Origin: Gnetum montanum
Taxonomy: Eukaryota > Streptophyta > Gnetopsida > Gnetales > Gnetaceae
Assembly (NCBI GenBank): GCA_015680685.1
Contig: MNCI01025300.1
Span: forward strand, 148,108-210,107
Direction of reading: 5' to 3'
DNA length: 62,000 bases
The position numbers and the translations under genes were made by a program. The notes below the pieces were generated by a model. It ran no database searches. It saw nothing but the letters and a program-made list of their open reading frames with translations, and was not told the origin of the DNA. Position 1 is the stretch's first letter. Each line of letters starts with the position of its first letter. Positions 1 to 9,743 of the stretch are shown one piece after another.

Positions 1-384
1 TGGAACCTTGCCCTTCAGTAGTGAATGTTGGCTCTCCTGCCTTGCATCCCGAATACGTTGGGCGTTTGTGGGTTGATAGTCCCTTGTATCATGATCATCC
101 AAAACGTATTCTACGAACAGATCATGCATGCGAATCTATACCAAGGCACGGAGAAGCATGTTGGGAGCAGCTCGATCTGGGGGTAACACGATGTTACCTT
201 GCATGTCTCTCCACCGCAGTTGCTCATCTTGATGGAAAACAAAGGTAAAATCCGGCACATACTCATCGGGATGAGTATATGTGACCTTAGATTGTTGAGG
301 ACATGGTTGATCTCGGTTATGCGTATGATGCTGACTTTCTCCTGTATTGTCCTTAGGTGAGTTGATTTCGTGAGAAGAAGCCAT
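1..384 (-). pseudogene. E1 gag, N-terminal part
   Basis: A reading frame starts at ATG 384 on the minus strand with MASSHEINSP and runs to the window edge with one in-frame TAG after about 82 codons. The motif YTHPDEYVPDFTF followed by HQDEQLRW recurs, degraded, in the gag starts of E2 (6619) and E3 (35204), which is the main evidence for the start and the assignment. Gag forms the structural shell of the retrotransposon particle in the cytoplasm. Only the N-terminus is visible; capsid and zinc-knuckle regions lie off-window. The single stop is consistent with a C-to-T change. Confidence 0.75.
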
Positions 385-512
385 TTCTATTGGTGTGCTA
401 ATTTCACCGTTATTTATTGTTCTTGATTAACTGATTAACCCTAAGGTTCGTTTTAAGCTCACAACGATGTGAGTGATATCCCTTATGTTAAATTGGCGAA
501 AAAACACTTAGT

Positions 513-530
513 CCCCGGCAACGGCGCCAA
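513..530 (-). other. Primer binding site, tRNA-Asp type (E1)
   Basis: The minus strand reads TGGCGCCGTTGCCGGGGA directly after the LTR. It is complementary to the 3' end of plant tRNA-Asp including CCA, the usual primer for Athila-type elements. It places reverse-transcription initiation and the inner LTR edge. Confidence 0.85.
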
Positions 531-957
531 TGATGAGTGGCGAGGTACCCCTACACTCCACCATACGAATACGAGCGTACACGCGCGATCCGGTCGAACT
601 CCGCAGACTAAATGCCTTAACGCCACAAGAAACACTTGGGGTTAATCGTTCGTTGTCTTCCCAGGCTTGCTTGTATGTGTCACGGTGTATGGTTAAGCAA
701 GTCTGAGGTATGTGATTTTTTTGGTATTTTCGGCTTATCTTCTATGCTACCAGGAGAAAGGGTTGAGAAAACTAAACTAACTCTAACTAAGATCTAAGTC
801 TAAATTAACTAGCGTCAGCATCCGTTCCCACTTGCCGGACACACCCTGAACTATGCAACTGCAGCTTACCAAACGCTAATCGTTACTGGGATCGCCACAC
901 GTAACGCAAGTGCTCAAAGTGGTCGTACTGAGGCACCTATTTAGCCTACGTGTGATA

Positions 958-1240
958 AGCAGCCGATTCCTTAGCCAGCCGTACACACCCATGGGTGCTC
1001 ATAACTAAGTCGTACTTATCACACGTTCTTAGCCTAGCAATGAGCAGCCGATTCCTCAACTAGTCGTACACATTGGACCCTGGAGTTACCAAGCACAGAA
1101 TCCTGGAATACGCTACTGGGTTACCAAGCAGCCAATGCTCATAATTGATTCGTACTCATGCATTGCTTCAAGCAGTCGATTCCTTAACTAGTCGTACACG
1201 TCCGTAGACACTCGTAATCAAGTCGTACTTGAACGCACTA
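958..1240. repeat. Internal repeat block in the E1 LTR
   Basis: Three copies of a unit beginning agcagccgattcc (about 958, 1043 and 1171, the last with one change) are each followed by a gtcgtaca segment and then a ctcataa...gtcgtact segment. Spacing is uneven (about 85 and 128 bp). Related LTRs in E3 and E4 show only one version of this stretch. Confidence 0.6.
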
Positions 1241-1477
1241 GGAAATAAGTAAATGAAAGCAATAAATGAAACCACGTGCTGCAAGGTTTATCCAAACAAG
1301 TTCATCTTTATTGTCGTCCACAACTTGGGTTCAGGTTACAAGCTGCTCGAATAAAGAGCCGTTCACTCTAGGACTCCTACTGCGGGCACATGGGGAAAAA
1401 TTCTAACTCTGAAGTGATCAATCTACCAGAGCTTTGCTAAACTAGCCAGGATTGGGAAATGAAGGGAGTGCCGCCTC

Positions 1478-1486
1478 TTATTTATA
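1478..1486 (-). promoter_or_regulatory. TATA box of E1 LTR
   Basis: The minus strand reads TATAAATAAG here, about 120 bp into the LTR. The same sequence lies at the matching position of the E4 LTR (43401-43409), so it is probably the core promoter of this subfamily. Confidence 0.55.
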
Positions 1487-1502
1487 GATATGGCAGTGGG
1501 AC

Positions 1503-1577
1503 GCGATATCGCGTACGTGATATCGCAGGAGAAGACGCGATATCGCGTACGCGATATCGCATGGGATGTGATATCGT
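1503..1577. repeat. Array of the palindrome GCGATATCGC in LTR U3
   Basis: Five copies of a 10-bp perfect or near-perfect palindrome start at 1503, 1517, 1537, 1551 and 1568 (second copy GTGATATCGC, fifth GTGATATCGT). They lie between the LTR start and the TATA box, the position of an upstream regulatory region. The E4 LTR has a shorter version at 43440-43483. Confidence 0.7.
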
Positions 1578-1603
1578 GGCCTAGTGCAAGTCGCGTCTCA
1601 TCA

Positions 1604-1829
1604 ATAATGAAGTTTCGTGTTTGAACACTTCATCCAAGCTTACATTAAGCATATGATCTTTCATAAGGAATCCTAGTTTATGTGAAAGATTTTTGGGCCT
1701 AAAAGCCTATCAAGGATCTAATAAAGATACTAGATTTCACTCCCAATAGAATTATGTTTTTAAAATTAAGCTGGGCATATTAGTTGGTCTATTTTGGATG
1801 CTACATGGAATGGAAGAAATGTACCAACA
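1604..1829 (-). repeat. X 3' LTR, first part only
   Basis: On the minus strand it begins TGTTGGTACATTTC immediately after the purine tract. It aligns by eye with 5665-5893 and stops exactly where the E1 LTR begins, so the rest should lie left of E1, outside the window. Confidence 0.65.
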
Positions 1830-1843
1830 TTTCTTTCCCTCCT
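1830..1843 (-). other. Polypurine tract of X
   Basis: The minus strand reads AGGAGGGAAAGAAA directly before the TG start of the 3' LTR, the expected place for the plus-strand primer. Confidence 0.6.
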
Positions 1844-2019
1844 TAAAATGCTTAAATAAATTTATGCATGCTCCATTTTAAATTAAATTTCTTTTTATTA
1901 AAATTTTTACATTGCATAACAATAAATATTTTTGCAATAAATTCCCATAAAACTCAAGGTTTGGTTGTATAAAAACCTCATTCCTAAGAAATGGAAATGA
2001 ACATTGTACACGTGAAGCT

Positions 2020-2647
2020 ATAGCATAAGCTACTCAGCAGAAGCGAAGAGAGTGGTCAAAGTGACCCTCTTAGGAATCTTCTTGCCTTGGGTCCTATCAT
2101 ATTCTATATCTATTGTAGCCTAGGATTTCTTCCCTTCACCTTGTTTTTTTGGTATTCCCACTTCTTTAGCCCCCACATTTTCCTTTGTATCATTATTATC
2201 CAAATCTATCTTGTTCACTCTTTACTTAGCTTGTAGTAGCCCATAGTACAATTGCTATTGATTTAATTGATTACTAAAATAGGCCAATAAACTACTTTCC
2301 ATATCATCCCAACTTGAAATATTGTTTCTTAGCAAGTTTTAATATGAAATTTAAGCCATATCATTTAAATTTGCTGCAAACAACCCAGAAGCTTGATCTT
2401 GGTGTTGAATATTTACTTGGGACAAAGCTACTGATAAACCAAACAAAAGAGGTTCACTTCTTACCCTTCTGGGTTTTACTCCACTACTTGTTTTGAACTC
2501 AAGAACCTTCTTATATTCTTCTTTTGATGAGTAATTAGTCTTATAATCAAGAATCTCTTTGAAACCTTTGAAATATTCCAAACTATCAATTTGTTTGGTC
2601 ATTAACTCAAAGTAATAATGACTCTTTCTTTGCCCTCTTAGCATCAA
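2020..2647 (-). pseudogene. X gag-like reading frame, unidentified
   Basis: Starting just downstream of the primer site on the minus strand, a frame of about 98 codons (2351-2647) is open and continues to about 2020 with only a handful of stops. The product is charged and lysine-rich, with segments such as SSWDDMESSLLAYF and a lysine/glycine-rich tail. Position after the primer site and before the polypurine tract suggests a gag-like protein, but I recognise no capsid motif or zinc knuckle. The first codons overlap the second copy of the duplicated primer-site segment, so the true start is uncertain. It could be an unrelated sequence carried by a non-autonomous element. Confidence 0.35.
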
Positions 2648-2775
2648 AAGGAACTATTGGTTTATTAGGACTATTGATCTCTTTGAATGTAATGAACTTC
2701 AATAACAAAGTTTCTTGCCCTCCTTCTAGCACCAAAATAACTATTGGCAATCATTAGGGACCATCAACATTTGTG
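2624..2775. repeat. Tandem duplication spanning the LTR end and primer site of X
   Basis: Two diverged copies, about 2624-2690 and 2708-2775, each hold gccctc...tagca(c/t)caaaa followed by aactattgg and attagg. Each therefore carries one primer-site-like segment plus the adjoining LTR terminus, offset by about 82 bp. Confidence 0.6.
2717..2734 (-). other. Primer binding site of X, tRNA-Asn-like
   Basis: The minus strand reads TGGTGCTAGAAGGAGGGC. This equals the complement of the 3' end of plant cytosolic tRNA-Asn(GUU), as I recall it, except at the discriminator base. The identical 18-mer occurs beside the 5' LTR of E5 (61502-61519). Confidence 0.6.
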
Positions 2776-3868
2776 GCCTTTGGTCTCGTGACTTTATTCA
2801 AATAGGGTTTAGGTGCTTACTAGTCTCTGGCAACACCAAGGCCCAAATACCTCCAAATAGACTCAATGGTTATGAAACAAACTAAATGTGAGTATGTGTT
2901 TGCTATTTGTGAATGTTAAAATGGTTGGGTTATGTACGAAACTATAATTGGCTATCATAAAAGAAATTCAGCGAACTTTGTCAAATACTATGAGTTGTTG
3001 AAGGTTCCTATTTTTTCAAATCACATAGTCTATATAGTTCCTATGGTACATTACTTATAACAAATAAAATTTCACAAAACTTTTTTAGCAAAATTTAACC
3101 AATCTACTCTTAATTTTCCTTAGAGAGAAAGTTCCACAAGAAAACTAGAAATAGAGCAAGATTCAATGGGTTTTAGAAAGAGAAAAGAAAAGAAAGTAGA
3201 TTTTTGTAGAATCTCAAACATTTAAGTGATATAAATTAACATGAGGAAACACTTCCCAATAAAGCTACTCCAATTCAATCTATTACAAATTGTCCAAACC
3301 CTCTGAGCTCACTAAGCAATTTCAAAAAAGACACTTTAGTTTAACTACAAGACACTTTGTAAACAACAAAGTACAAGCCTCTATTTGGCTAGCTAAAATT
3401 GATCAAGAATTGAAAACAACAAAAGTTTGAATTTTTTTTTGACAATTTCAAGATTGAAATATTAAGGCAAGAAACTTTATAAATAAAGAAGTTTTTTTAG
3501 TCATCTCAAAGTATCAAATATTTTCTAGATTTCCTAAACTCAAATAGGCAATTTCTATAGGACATTACTATTAAATTACTCAAGATGCTTTTCTAATACA
3601 ACATAAGCTCTTCTTTGGAAAACCTTAATAGAAGTCTAATATTGCACAAAAACAAAGCTATAAAGGCAACGTAGAAATCCCAAAATTATATGTCAAGCAT
3701 GATACTATCTATACCATTAGCTAAGTAACTAGAGCAAAATGGGAAGAAATGAACTCATAAGATTAAAACAAAGTAGCTCAATTGATGCTTTTAACAAGCC
3801 ATCTTACAATCTTTAATATCTTTCTTTTTGATCTCCCATCAACTCCCCTAGTATTCTACCCTTGAAGA

Positions 3869-3878
3869 CTTTTTATAG
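3869..3878 (-). promoter_or_regulatory. TATA-like box in the X LTR
   Basis: The minus strand reads CTATAAAAAG in a locally GC-richer context. It would be the core promoter if 2745-5893 is the LTR. Confidence 0.35.
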
Positions 3879-4689
3879 TGACTTTAGGATAGTTACAATC
3901 AGCATGGAAGGTTAATATTAGTTGCAACCATTAAGGTAGTTTAGTTATAACTATCATAGGAAGTTATAGCTTCCTTGGAAATTAAAGCTATAGTTTCCAA
4001 GTGTCATGCTTGGTAGCTACAACCACCATAGAAGTTACAACCATTATGGTGTTAAAATTGACAAGTGTCTCATTGTTAAATAAATATTCCATAAATTTAT
4101 TTTCTAAAGACACATAAAAAGTTTTCTTATATAATCCATTTATATTTCTTAAAAAAAGCATAGCTCTTTGAAGGTATGGATAATTTTAATTTCAAAACCT
4201 TTGTTCCATGGAAGGCCAGTGATATCATGAAATACATAGAGCTGAAATGTCTATGATGGGAAATGTTGGGCACTATTTCAATTGTGTTGCAACTATGGAA
4301 TTTGAATAGATGCACTACCCTACTCACTTTCCTTATGGCCCTGCAACCTCTTGCAGGCTCGACCCCCACCACTACATCTTTTATATAGTGCAAACCCATG
4401 GATCACTCCCTACCTACCACCATGTGTTAAAAGAACTAGTGTTAGATCCTAGCATGGATCTCACTATGTCCAACATGTATGCCAAATATGACTGCTATGC
4501 TAGAAGAAGGATCTGTACACGACATGCCTCATTATCTTCTCTTGCTTATCACTTTTCTATGCTAACTCCACAACTACCTTCTTCACCTTCAACGCAAAGC
4601 ACTCTTTGTCATCTTTCATTGTCATCAATATTATCTAAATACTAAATTAATTCTACCATTTGTTGATGCAAACATAACTGTGTCTTCCT

Positions 4690-5640
4690 TAATAGGCTAT
4701 CAATTCCTTCAATGGATTCAAATTTGAGAAAAAGCATAGCTACCTTCTCAAAAATTGCAAGTCTATCCTCCAAAAAATAGGCAAGTAATTTGCAAAAATT
4801 TCTATGCTTGAGAAGCTACTTGAGCTCATATAAGCCATTCTTAATAATAGAAAGGTATTGAAGTCCTTGTGGAGTCAACGAGTGATGAGCCGGAAATGCT
4901 CTGAAGCACCTCTTAATAACCACCATGGCCATGTCTTTACTTATGGTTGATGCGTTTCAAGGAAACAATATTCTAAAAAAAATTACTCTTTCATGACATC
5001 ATTGTTGTGGAAGAAGCCATGGTAGTTTTATGATTATGGAATAATAACTCCCAAATCCCTAACTCCATATTCATCATGCAATCAACTAAGCCTTGCAAAT
5101 AGTTCCAAATCTCTGTAGTAGCATATTCTCTCTATGCCTATGGCTACAATTGAAAATGTGAATGTGCCTTTACCTTTTCATAGTAGGTTCTAATACAATC
5201 CATGTACATAACATGGTCATGGCCATGATTGCAAGTTTGAGTTTGAGTTCAAGTTCATCTTGCCCTAGTGCATCAGAGACTATATTTGGTAGCACATTCT
5301 TCTTCTTTTTTAAGTTGTCTATGAAGAAATTTGAAACCCATCCACAAGAGGTTGTATCCCATTATTACCAACTTAACACATTTGAATAGGAACTAGACAA
5401 ACAAGCTACATCATCCAATCTCCCATCACCGTTCTCTATCTACCTTCCTTGTTTATTTGGAACATAGTGATGTACTTCCAAATTTGAGGCACCTTCCCCA
5501 CTTCAAAGGTAATAACTCTATCTTAAATCACCAATTTAGGTGTCTTTAGTTTAATAGATGCAACACCAGAAAGAATCCCTAGAACTTCATATGAGAAAGT
5601 GAGTTCCACCAAGCAAGATATGGGTCCCTTGGGATAAAAA
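4690..5640 (-). pseudogene. Unidentified decayed reading frame inside the X LTR
   Basis: Minus-strand translation gives protein-like runs separated by scattered stops and frameshifts: GEVVHFYPKGPISCLVEL near 5638, DALGQDELELKLKLAIMAM near 5270, and AFPAHHSLTPQGLQYLSI followed by LLAYFLEDRLAIFEKVAMLF near 4910-4770. Composition (alternating hydrophobic and charged residues, few low-complexity runs) looks coding. I recognise no family. It lies on the sense strand of X, in what would be U3. It may be a captured host fragment or an element-specific frame, or chance. Confidence 0.35.
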
Positions 5641-5893
5641 TGCACAACTTCTCCTATAATAAATTTGATGATGAAGTTCCATGTTTGAACATGTCATCCA
5701 AGCTTATGTTAAGTGGATGATCTTTTATAAGGAATCCAAGTTTATGTGAAAATTTTTTTGATCCAAAACACTATCAAGGATCTATTAAAGACACCAAATT
5801 TCACTCCAAGAAGAATGCTGTTTTGAAAATTGAGCTAGGCATATTAGGTAGCATATTCTTACTACTCCATGAAATGGAAGAAATATGTCAAAA

Positions 5894-6476
5894 ATAATGT
5901 ACTTGAATATTCCTACATACTAGCAATAAAATCAAAATTAATTCCTTCTATTGCATCACTTAAAATAGTACTTATTTTATTTTTAGCACTTTACTCTCCA
6001 ATTCTTTGAAAATTCATATTTTATTCAATAATATCATGATTATGATTACTTCAATCATAACATATTAATGATTAGTAATCCCAATGTTGGATGCTTGGTA
6101 TACCCAATAGTAATCACTTGGTAACCTAGCAACATTAGTATAAGTTTAGGATAGGAACAAAAAGTAGGAAGAGATGTTTCACACTTAGGATAGCTTAGAT
6201 TACTACTATGAACATAGTTATTTTAAAATTAATATTTTAAATCATTTTATTATTTTAACCTTTTAATAATAAAAATAAAACTATTCTATACCTCAATCAT
6301 ACTTAACCATACTCGTTGAACTAATACAAATAATGATTAGAAAGACATTAACCAACTGTCTAACACTTACTTATCTAGGAGATTGAACTAGCACAAATTC
6401 TATAAAATTGGATTTAATTGTGCCTAAATCCTTGTGATTTATATGATTATCCATAGGGGACACTTGCCACTCATCA
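5894..6476 (+). repeat. E2 5' LTR, 3' portion
   Basis: The segment ends GCCACTCATCA, followed by the primer site. It matches 22740-23295 over most of its length, including aattaatattttaaatcatt and taataataaaaataaaac. About 250 bp of the LTR start are missing at the junction with X. Confidence 0.75.
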
Positions 6477-6477
6477 T

Positions 6478-6495
6478 TAGCCCTATTGTTAGGGA
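6478..6495 (+). other. Degenerate tRNA-Asp primer binding site (E2)
   Basis: TAGCCCTATTGTTAGGGA stands where TGGCGCCGTTGCCGGGGA is expected, directly after the LTR. Most differences are transitions. Confidence 0.6.
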
Positions 6496-6618
6496 ACCTT
6501 TGTGTGCTAAGTATTTTAGATAACTAAATTATATAAACATTGTTGTAGAACCACAATGATACATTATAGAAAAAATAATAATGTCTTGTTCAAGAAGCAT
6601 TTAAAAATGAACTAAGAG

Positions 6619-8403
6619 ATGGCTTCTTCTCACAAGGCTGATTTTCCACTTACAAATGATATGAGAAGAAATAATCCAAAGGAGGTACCCAAAAACCTCA
6701 AGGTTGTCTACATACATCTAGATCCTTATTATTTGGACTTCACCTTTGTCCTTCACTAGGATGAATAACTATAATGGAAAGACCTAGATGAAAACATAGT
6801 ATTGTCAGCTAATCATGCCATTTCATCAATGTTCATGATAGCACTCACAAAGTTGGAGCTTGAAGTTGTAGCCTCAAAGTACCAAGTAGTTGATCATCTC
6901 TCTAGAGATTACTACTCAACTGAGGCTCAACTTCAAAAAGACAAATTCATAGAGATCCACCATGAAGCCTCAAAGGGAAAAAAGGTTCTAATCACACTAA
7001 CATTACAATTAGAAAGAAATATACTAAATATTCATTAGGTTCATCTCAACATCAAGGTCCTCTTCGTTTTGGTAAAGATAATAGGATCCACCAATGGTTA
7101 CATTTAATCTTTGTAAGCAACCAAGATAAGGGGATAGCTAAATCCAAAACTAGGAGGACTTCAAGACTAAGGTCTTCCAACCACCTAGCAAGAGAACACC
7201 CAAGGAACTAAAGAAGAAGCATAAGTTAACATAATCCACATAGCTCTCCTCATCTTCTTCCTCATCAACTCTATTAAGGAAGAATGTGACTAGGATTGGA
7301 GCGGCAATGATTGTTGATAAGATAAATAAGATTGAAGACCTCATCTTAGAGGTGGAAGATAAGAGTAAGAAGAAGAAGGGTACCACTAAGAAAGAAGGCA
7401 TAGCAAGCCACACTATAGGAGACTTTACCATGAAAGGGACCATGAAGAAGGAGATTTATATGATAAATTGTTGCTTACTATTAGAAGTTTGATCAACATC
7501 TATGAGGCAATTCACATTCCTATTAGGCATTAGGAGGATAGCCGATTCAAATGGCTAGACATGAATAACATTTTTAACTTTAAAGAAGGCTATAATGTTA
7601 ATCCTAAACATCATTTTTAAGCCTTCCATGATGCATGTGTTTTGTGAAACATTGAAAATGACTAGAAAAAGCTTAAAATTTTCCCTAGGACACTCAACAA
7701 GGAAAATAAAGTTGGTAATGGGCCATGGAATCAAAATCTATTATGATATTATAACTATTCAATAATTAGTACTAAATATACTCTAGAGTGTACAAATTCA
7801 AGGATGGAAATAAATTAATCATGAACCCTTTGATGTGGCATTGTAAGGTACTATTCCTTATTACATTGACACCTATGCCATGGTTTCTCTCAAAGGAAAC
7901 AACTTTGTCACATCATAGATGGACTCAAAAAAAACCTAGGAAATTCTTGGGATCTATGCGCAAGAAAAATTATTAGAAATGAGAGTATATTAGATACAAA
8001 GGTTGATTTATCAGGTCACAAGAAAATAACAAGAGTTAAAGTAAAAGAAAAAGCGTAGAGAAGTACAACAGGGATCCTTCCATCCACAAATAGAAGGTTC
8101 ATCTTTATGAGCCTGATGAGGAGGCATCATTATAGGAGATTGTATAGAGAAAAATATTTCTAATTCAAAAATATATTACTAAAATTTTGACAAAGATAGT
8201 AAAGATGTAGGACTCTCTTGATGAGAAATTTCAAATATCACTAAAGATTATGGAGGCAAAGGTAGAATAAGAAAGAACTAATGATACTGATAGAAGAAAA
8301 AATAAGGATGCAAAAAGGGCTATTATCATAAAAAAGATAAAGCTATAATAGTTGAGGAGGTTATCAACTTTGATTAAGATAATGAATAATGTGATATATG
8401 TTA
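6619..8403 (+). pseudogene. E2 gag remnant
   Basis: Gag starts at ATG 6619 (MASSHKADFP), shown by the aligned motif YYLDFTFVLH, which corresponds to the E1 and E3 gag starts. It ends near 8403 with CDIC and a stop, like the intact E4 gag end (CEIC). Middle and C-terminal parts read EKFQISLKIMEA and RRKNKDAKRA, matching the charged tail of E4 gag. There are many stops and frameshifts. Intact gag would be the particle protein; this copy cannot make it. The region 8404-9040 corresponds to the poorly conserved linker to protease. Confidence 0.7.
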
Positions 8404-9049
8404 ATATGAATATTCAAATGGTTGTTGCCTAATTTTGTCCCACTTGCATGACTTTGCTAGGGTGTAAACCTTAAATCCAACTTTTGTCTACAGGCAAGCA
8501 TCTAGAAGGTTGCCTTATCCTCTAGGTAAATACAAGAAATAGTTCCATAAATAACAGTACTATCTATGTGGAATGGCATCTCAACCTCAAAACTACTATC
8601 AACAATCACATAATCCATAATCATGGAGGATGCTAATACTAAGGCAGTAATATCTTTATAGAGAACCAGATTCTTATGGGTACTATGTTCAATGACCTAT
8701 GTTACTAAGTTGCTCCATTATTCATATATCTTTTCATCACTACTATTCTTCTAAATATCAAAGACCTACCACTTTATAAGTAGACTCTTCCTCCACACAT
8801 ACTTCTTACCACTAACAGCATCATGTATAGCATGCCTCCAAACCTTTGCCACATTTGTTGCTTATGTGAGGTGAAATACCACTATATCCCTAATAGTGGA
8901 AAGACACACAAGCTATAAACTTGTAGGTGGATAACAATTCAAGTGGTTTTAAATTTAAATCTTAGAAGAGGATATTTGTTTGGCCCAATAGTCCATCAAA
9001 ATCATTGCAAGAGTCTATGACTAAATAATCCTCACAAACTATACTTAAG

Positions 9050-9560
9050 ATATCTAGTGAGCCACCTTCAAACTAAAGAGCCCAAAATTTCAAAACTATC
9101 ATGCTAACCCATGTGGTTACAACCTAGATTAAGGTAGGTCATCTTCCTAGGAAAAGAACTAGTTTTGGAAGCTCATTGATTTATTTACAAATTGTAGGAA
9201 ATGAACCATGCAAGGCTATACTAGACTTAAGTTTTTGAACAATTTTGATTTTACAAGAGATTTAAAAAACATGAAACCTACCTCCACTAAAGAAATGCAA
9301 CATTAGGTTAGACCTTGTAGACCAGTCTATCACTATTCCATTAGGATTGGTGAAAGACATTGCAACTGCCATCATTATTTGATCATATTTGGCATGTTTC
9401 ATAGTAATCCATGTTAACAATTTTAAGGGGAAATTTCCAATCATCATGGGAAGAGCTTGGCTATGCACCATTGATGTCAAGCTACGGATCAAAGATCTTT
9501 CTCTGGATACTTTTAAGGAAAATGAATTTGGAATGATGGAGAAGAAGCAAGTCCATGCAT
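9050..9560 (+). pseudogene. E2 aspartic protease remnant
   Basis: Translation gives EPCKAILD at the position of the catalytic loop, then KKCNIRLDLVDQSITIPLGL and ISYLACFIVIHVNNFKGKF, with IIMGRAWL at the end. These match the E4 and E3 protease segments residue for residue in many places. The retropepsin would cut the polyprotein during particle maturation. The D-S/T-G motif is eroded to L-D-L-S. Confidence 0.65.
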
Positions 9561-9743
9561 AACCTACAATGACATAGGGTGAATTGCATTCAAAAAATAT
9601 GGATAATTAAAAGCATGACCATTCTATCACATAAGACATGTTCTAAATTAGAAAATGTTCAAAGGTATCTATATGTAGCAAGCACAAAGTAAGAAGATAT
9701 CTAGTAATTAAAAATAGACAACAACTTCACTTCCACAATTTAC

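Larger units (their letters stand above)
1..1603 (-). mobile_element. E1: Athila-like Ty3/gypsy LTR retrotransposon, 5' part only
   Basis: The minus strand shows a 5' LTR, a tRNA-Asp primer binding site and the first part of gag, and then runs off the left edge. Order and spacing are those of an Athila-type Ty3/gypsy element. It is less decayed and richer in G+C than most of its neighbours, which suggests it is among the younger insertions. Its right end abuts sequence that matches 5665-5893, so it sits inside the 3' LTR of element X. The matching target duplication would be off-window; the right-hand copy would be ataat at 1604-1608. Confidence 0.85.
532..1603 (-). repeat. E1 5' LTR (about 1.07 kb)
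   Basis: The segment starts TGATGAGTGG and ends CTCATCA, so its ends are the inverted TGATGA/TCATCA termini shared by all Athila-like LTRs here. It is followed on the minus strand by the primer site. A TATA box (1478-1486, minus), a palindrome array near its U3 end and an internal repeat block are annotated separately. It is about 250 bp longer than the E4 LTR, apparently because of that repeat block. The left boundary could be 531 or 532. Confidence 0.85.
1604..5893 (-). mobile_element. X: non-autonomous LTR retrotransposon with very long LTRs
   Basis: Sequence 1604-1829 matches 5665-5893 in the same orientation over about 225 bp. On the minus strand the first copy is preceded by a purine tract (1830-1843), as for a 3' LTR. 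At 2717-2734 there is a tRNA-Asn-like primer site followed by a gag-like frame. The simplest model is a 5' LTR at 2745-5893, an internal region at 1830-2744 and a 3' LTR truncated at 1604 by E1. No RT or integrase is recognisable, so the element would be non-autonomous. X lies in the 5' LTR of E2. The primer site resembles that of E5, so X may belong to the same broad group. Confidence 0.6.
2745..5893 (-). repeat. X 5' LTR (about 3.1 kb, inferred)
   Basis: The outer end matches the 3' LTR copy at 1604-1829, and the inner end (CCA on the minus strand at 2745) lies 10 bp from the primer site. A TATA-like CTATAAAAAG at 3869-3878 on the minus strand would place a U3 of about 2 kb. Only the first 229 bp can be checked against the other LTR, so the length is an inference. 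Positions 2780-3840 appear non-coding and AT-rich. Confidence 0.5.

Noticed and set aside
513-530. tRNA-Asp gene fragment
   Set aside because: Only the 18 bases of a primer binding site are present, directly next to an LTR; there are no tRNA arms around it.
4310-4645. Plus-strand open frame of 111 codons with NMYAKYDCYARRR, resembling a pentatricopeptide repeat
   Set aside because: Only about ten residues fit, the flanks do not continue as PPR units, and the minus strand of the same stretch belongs to the X LTR.
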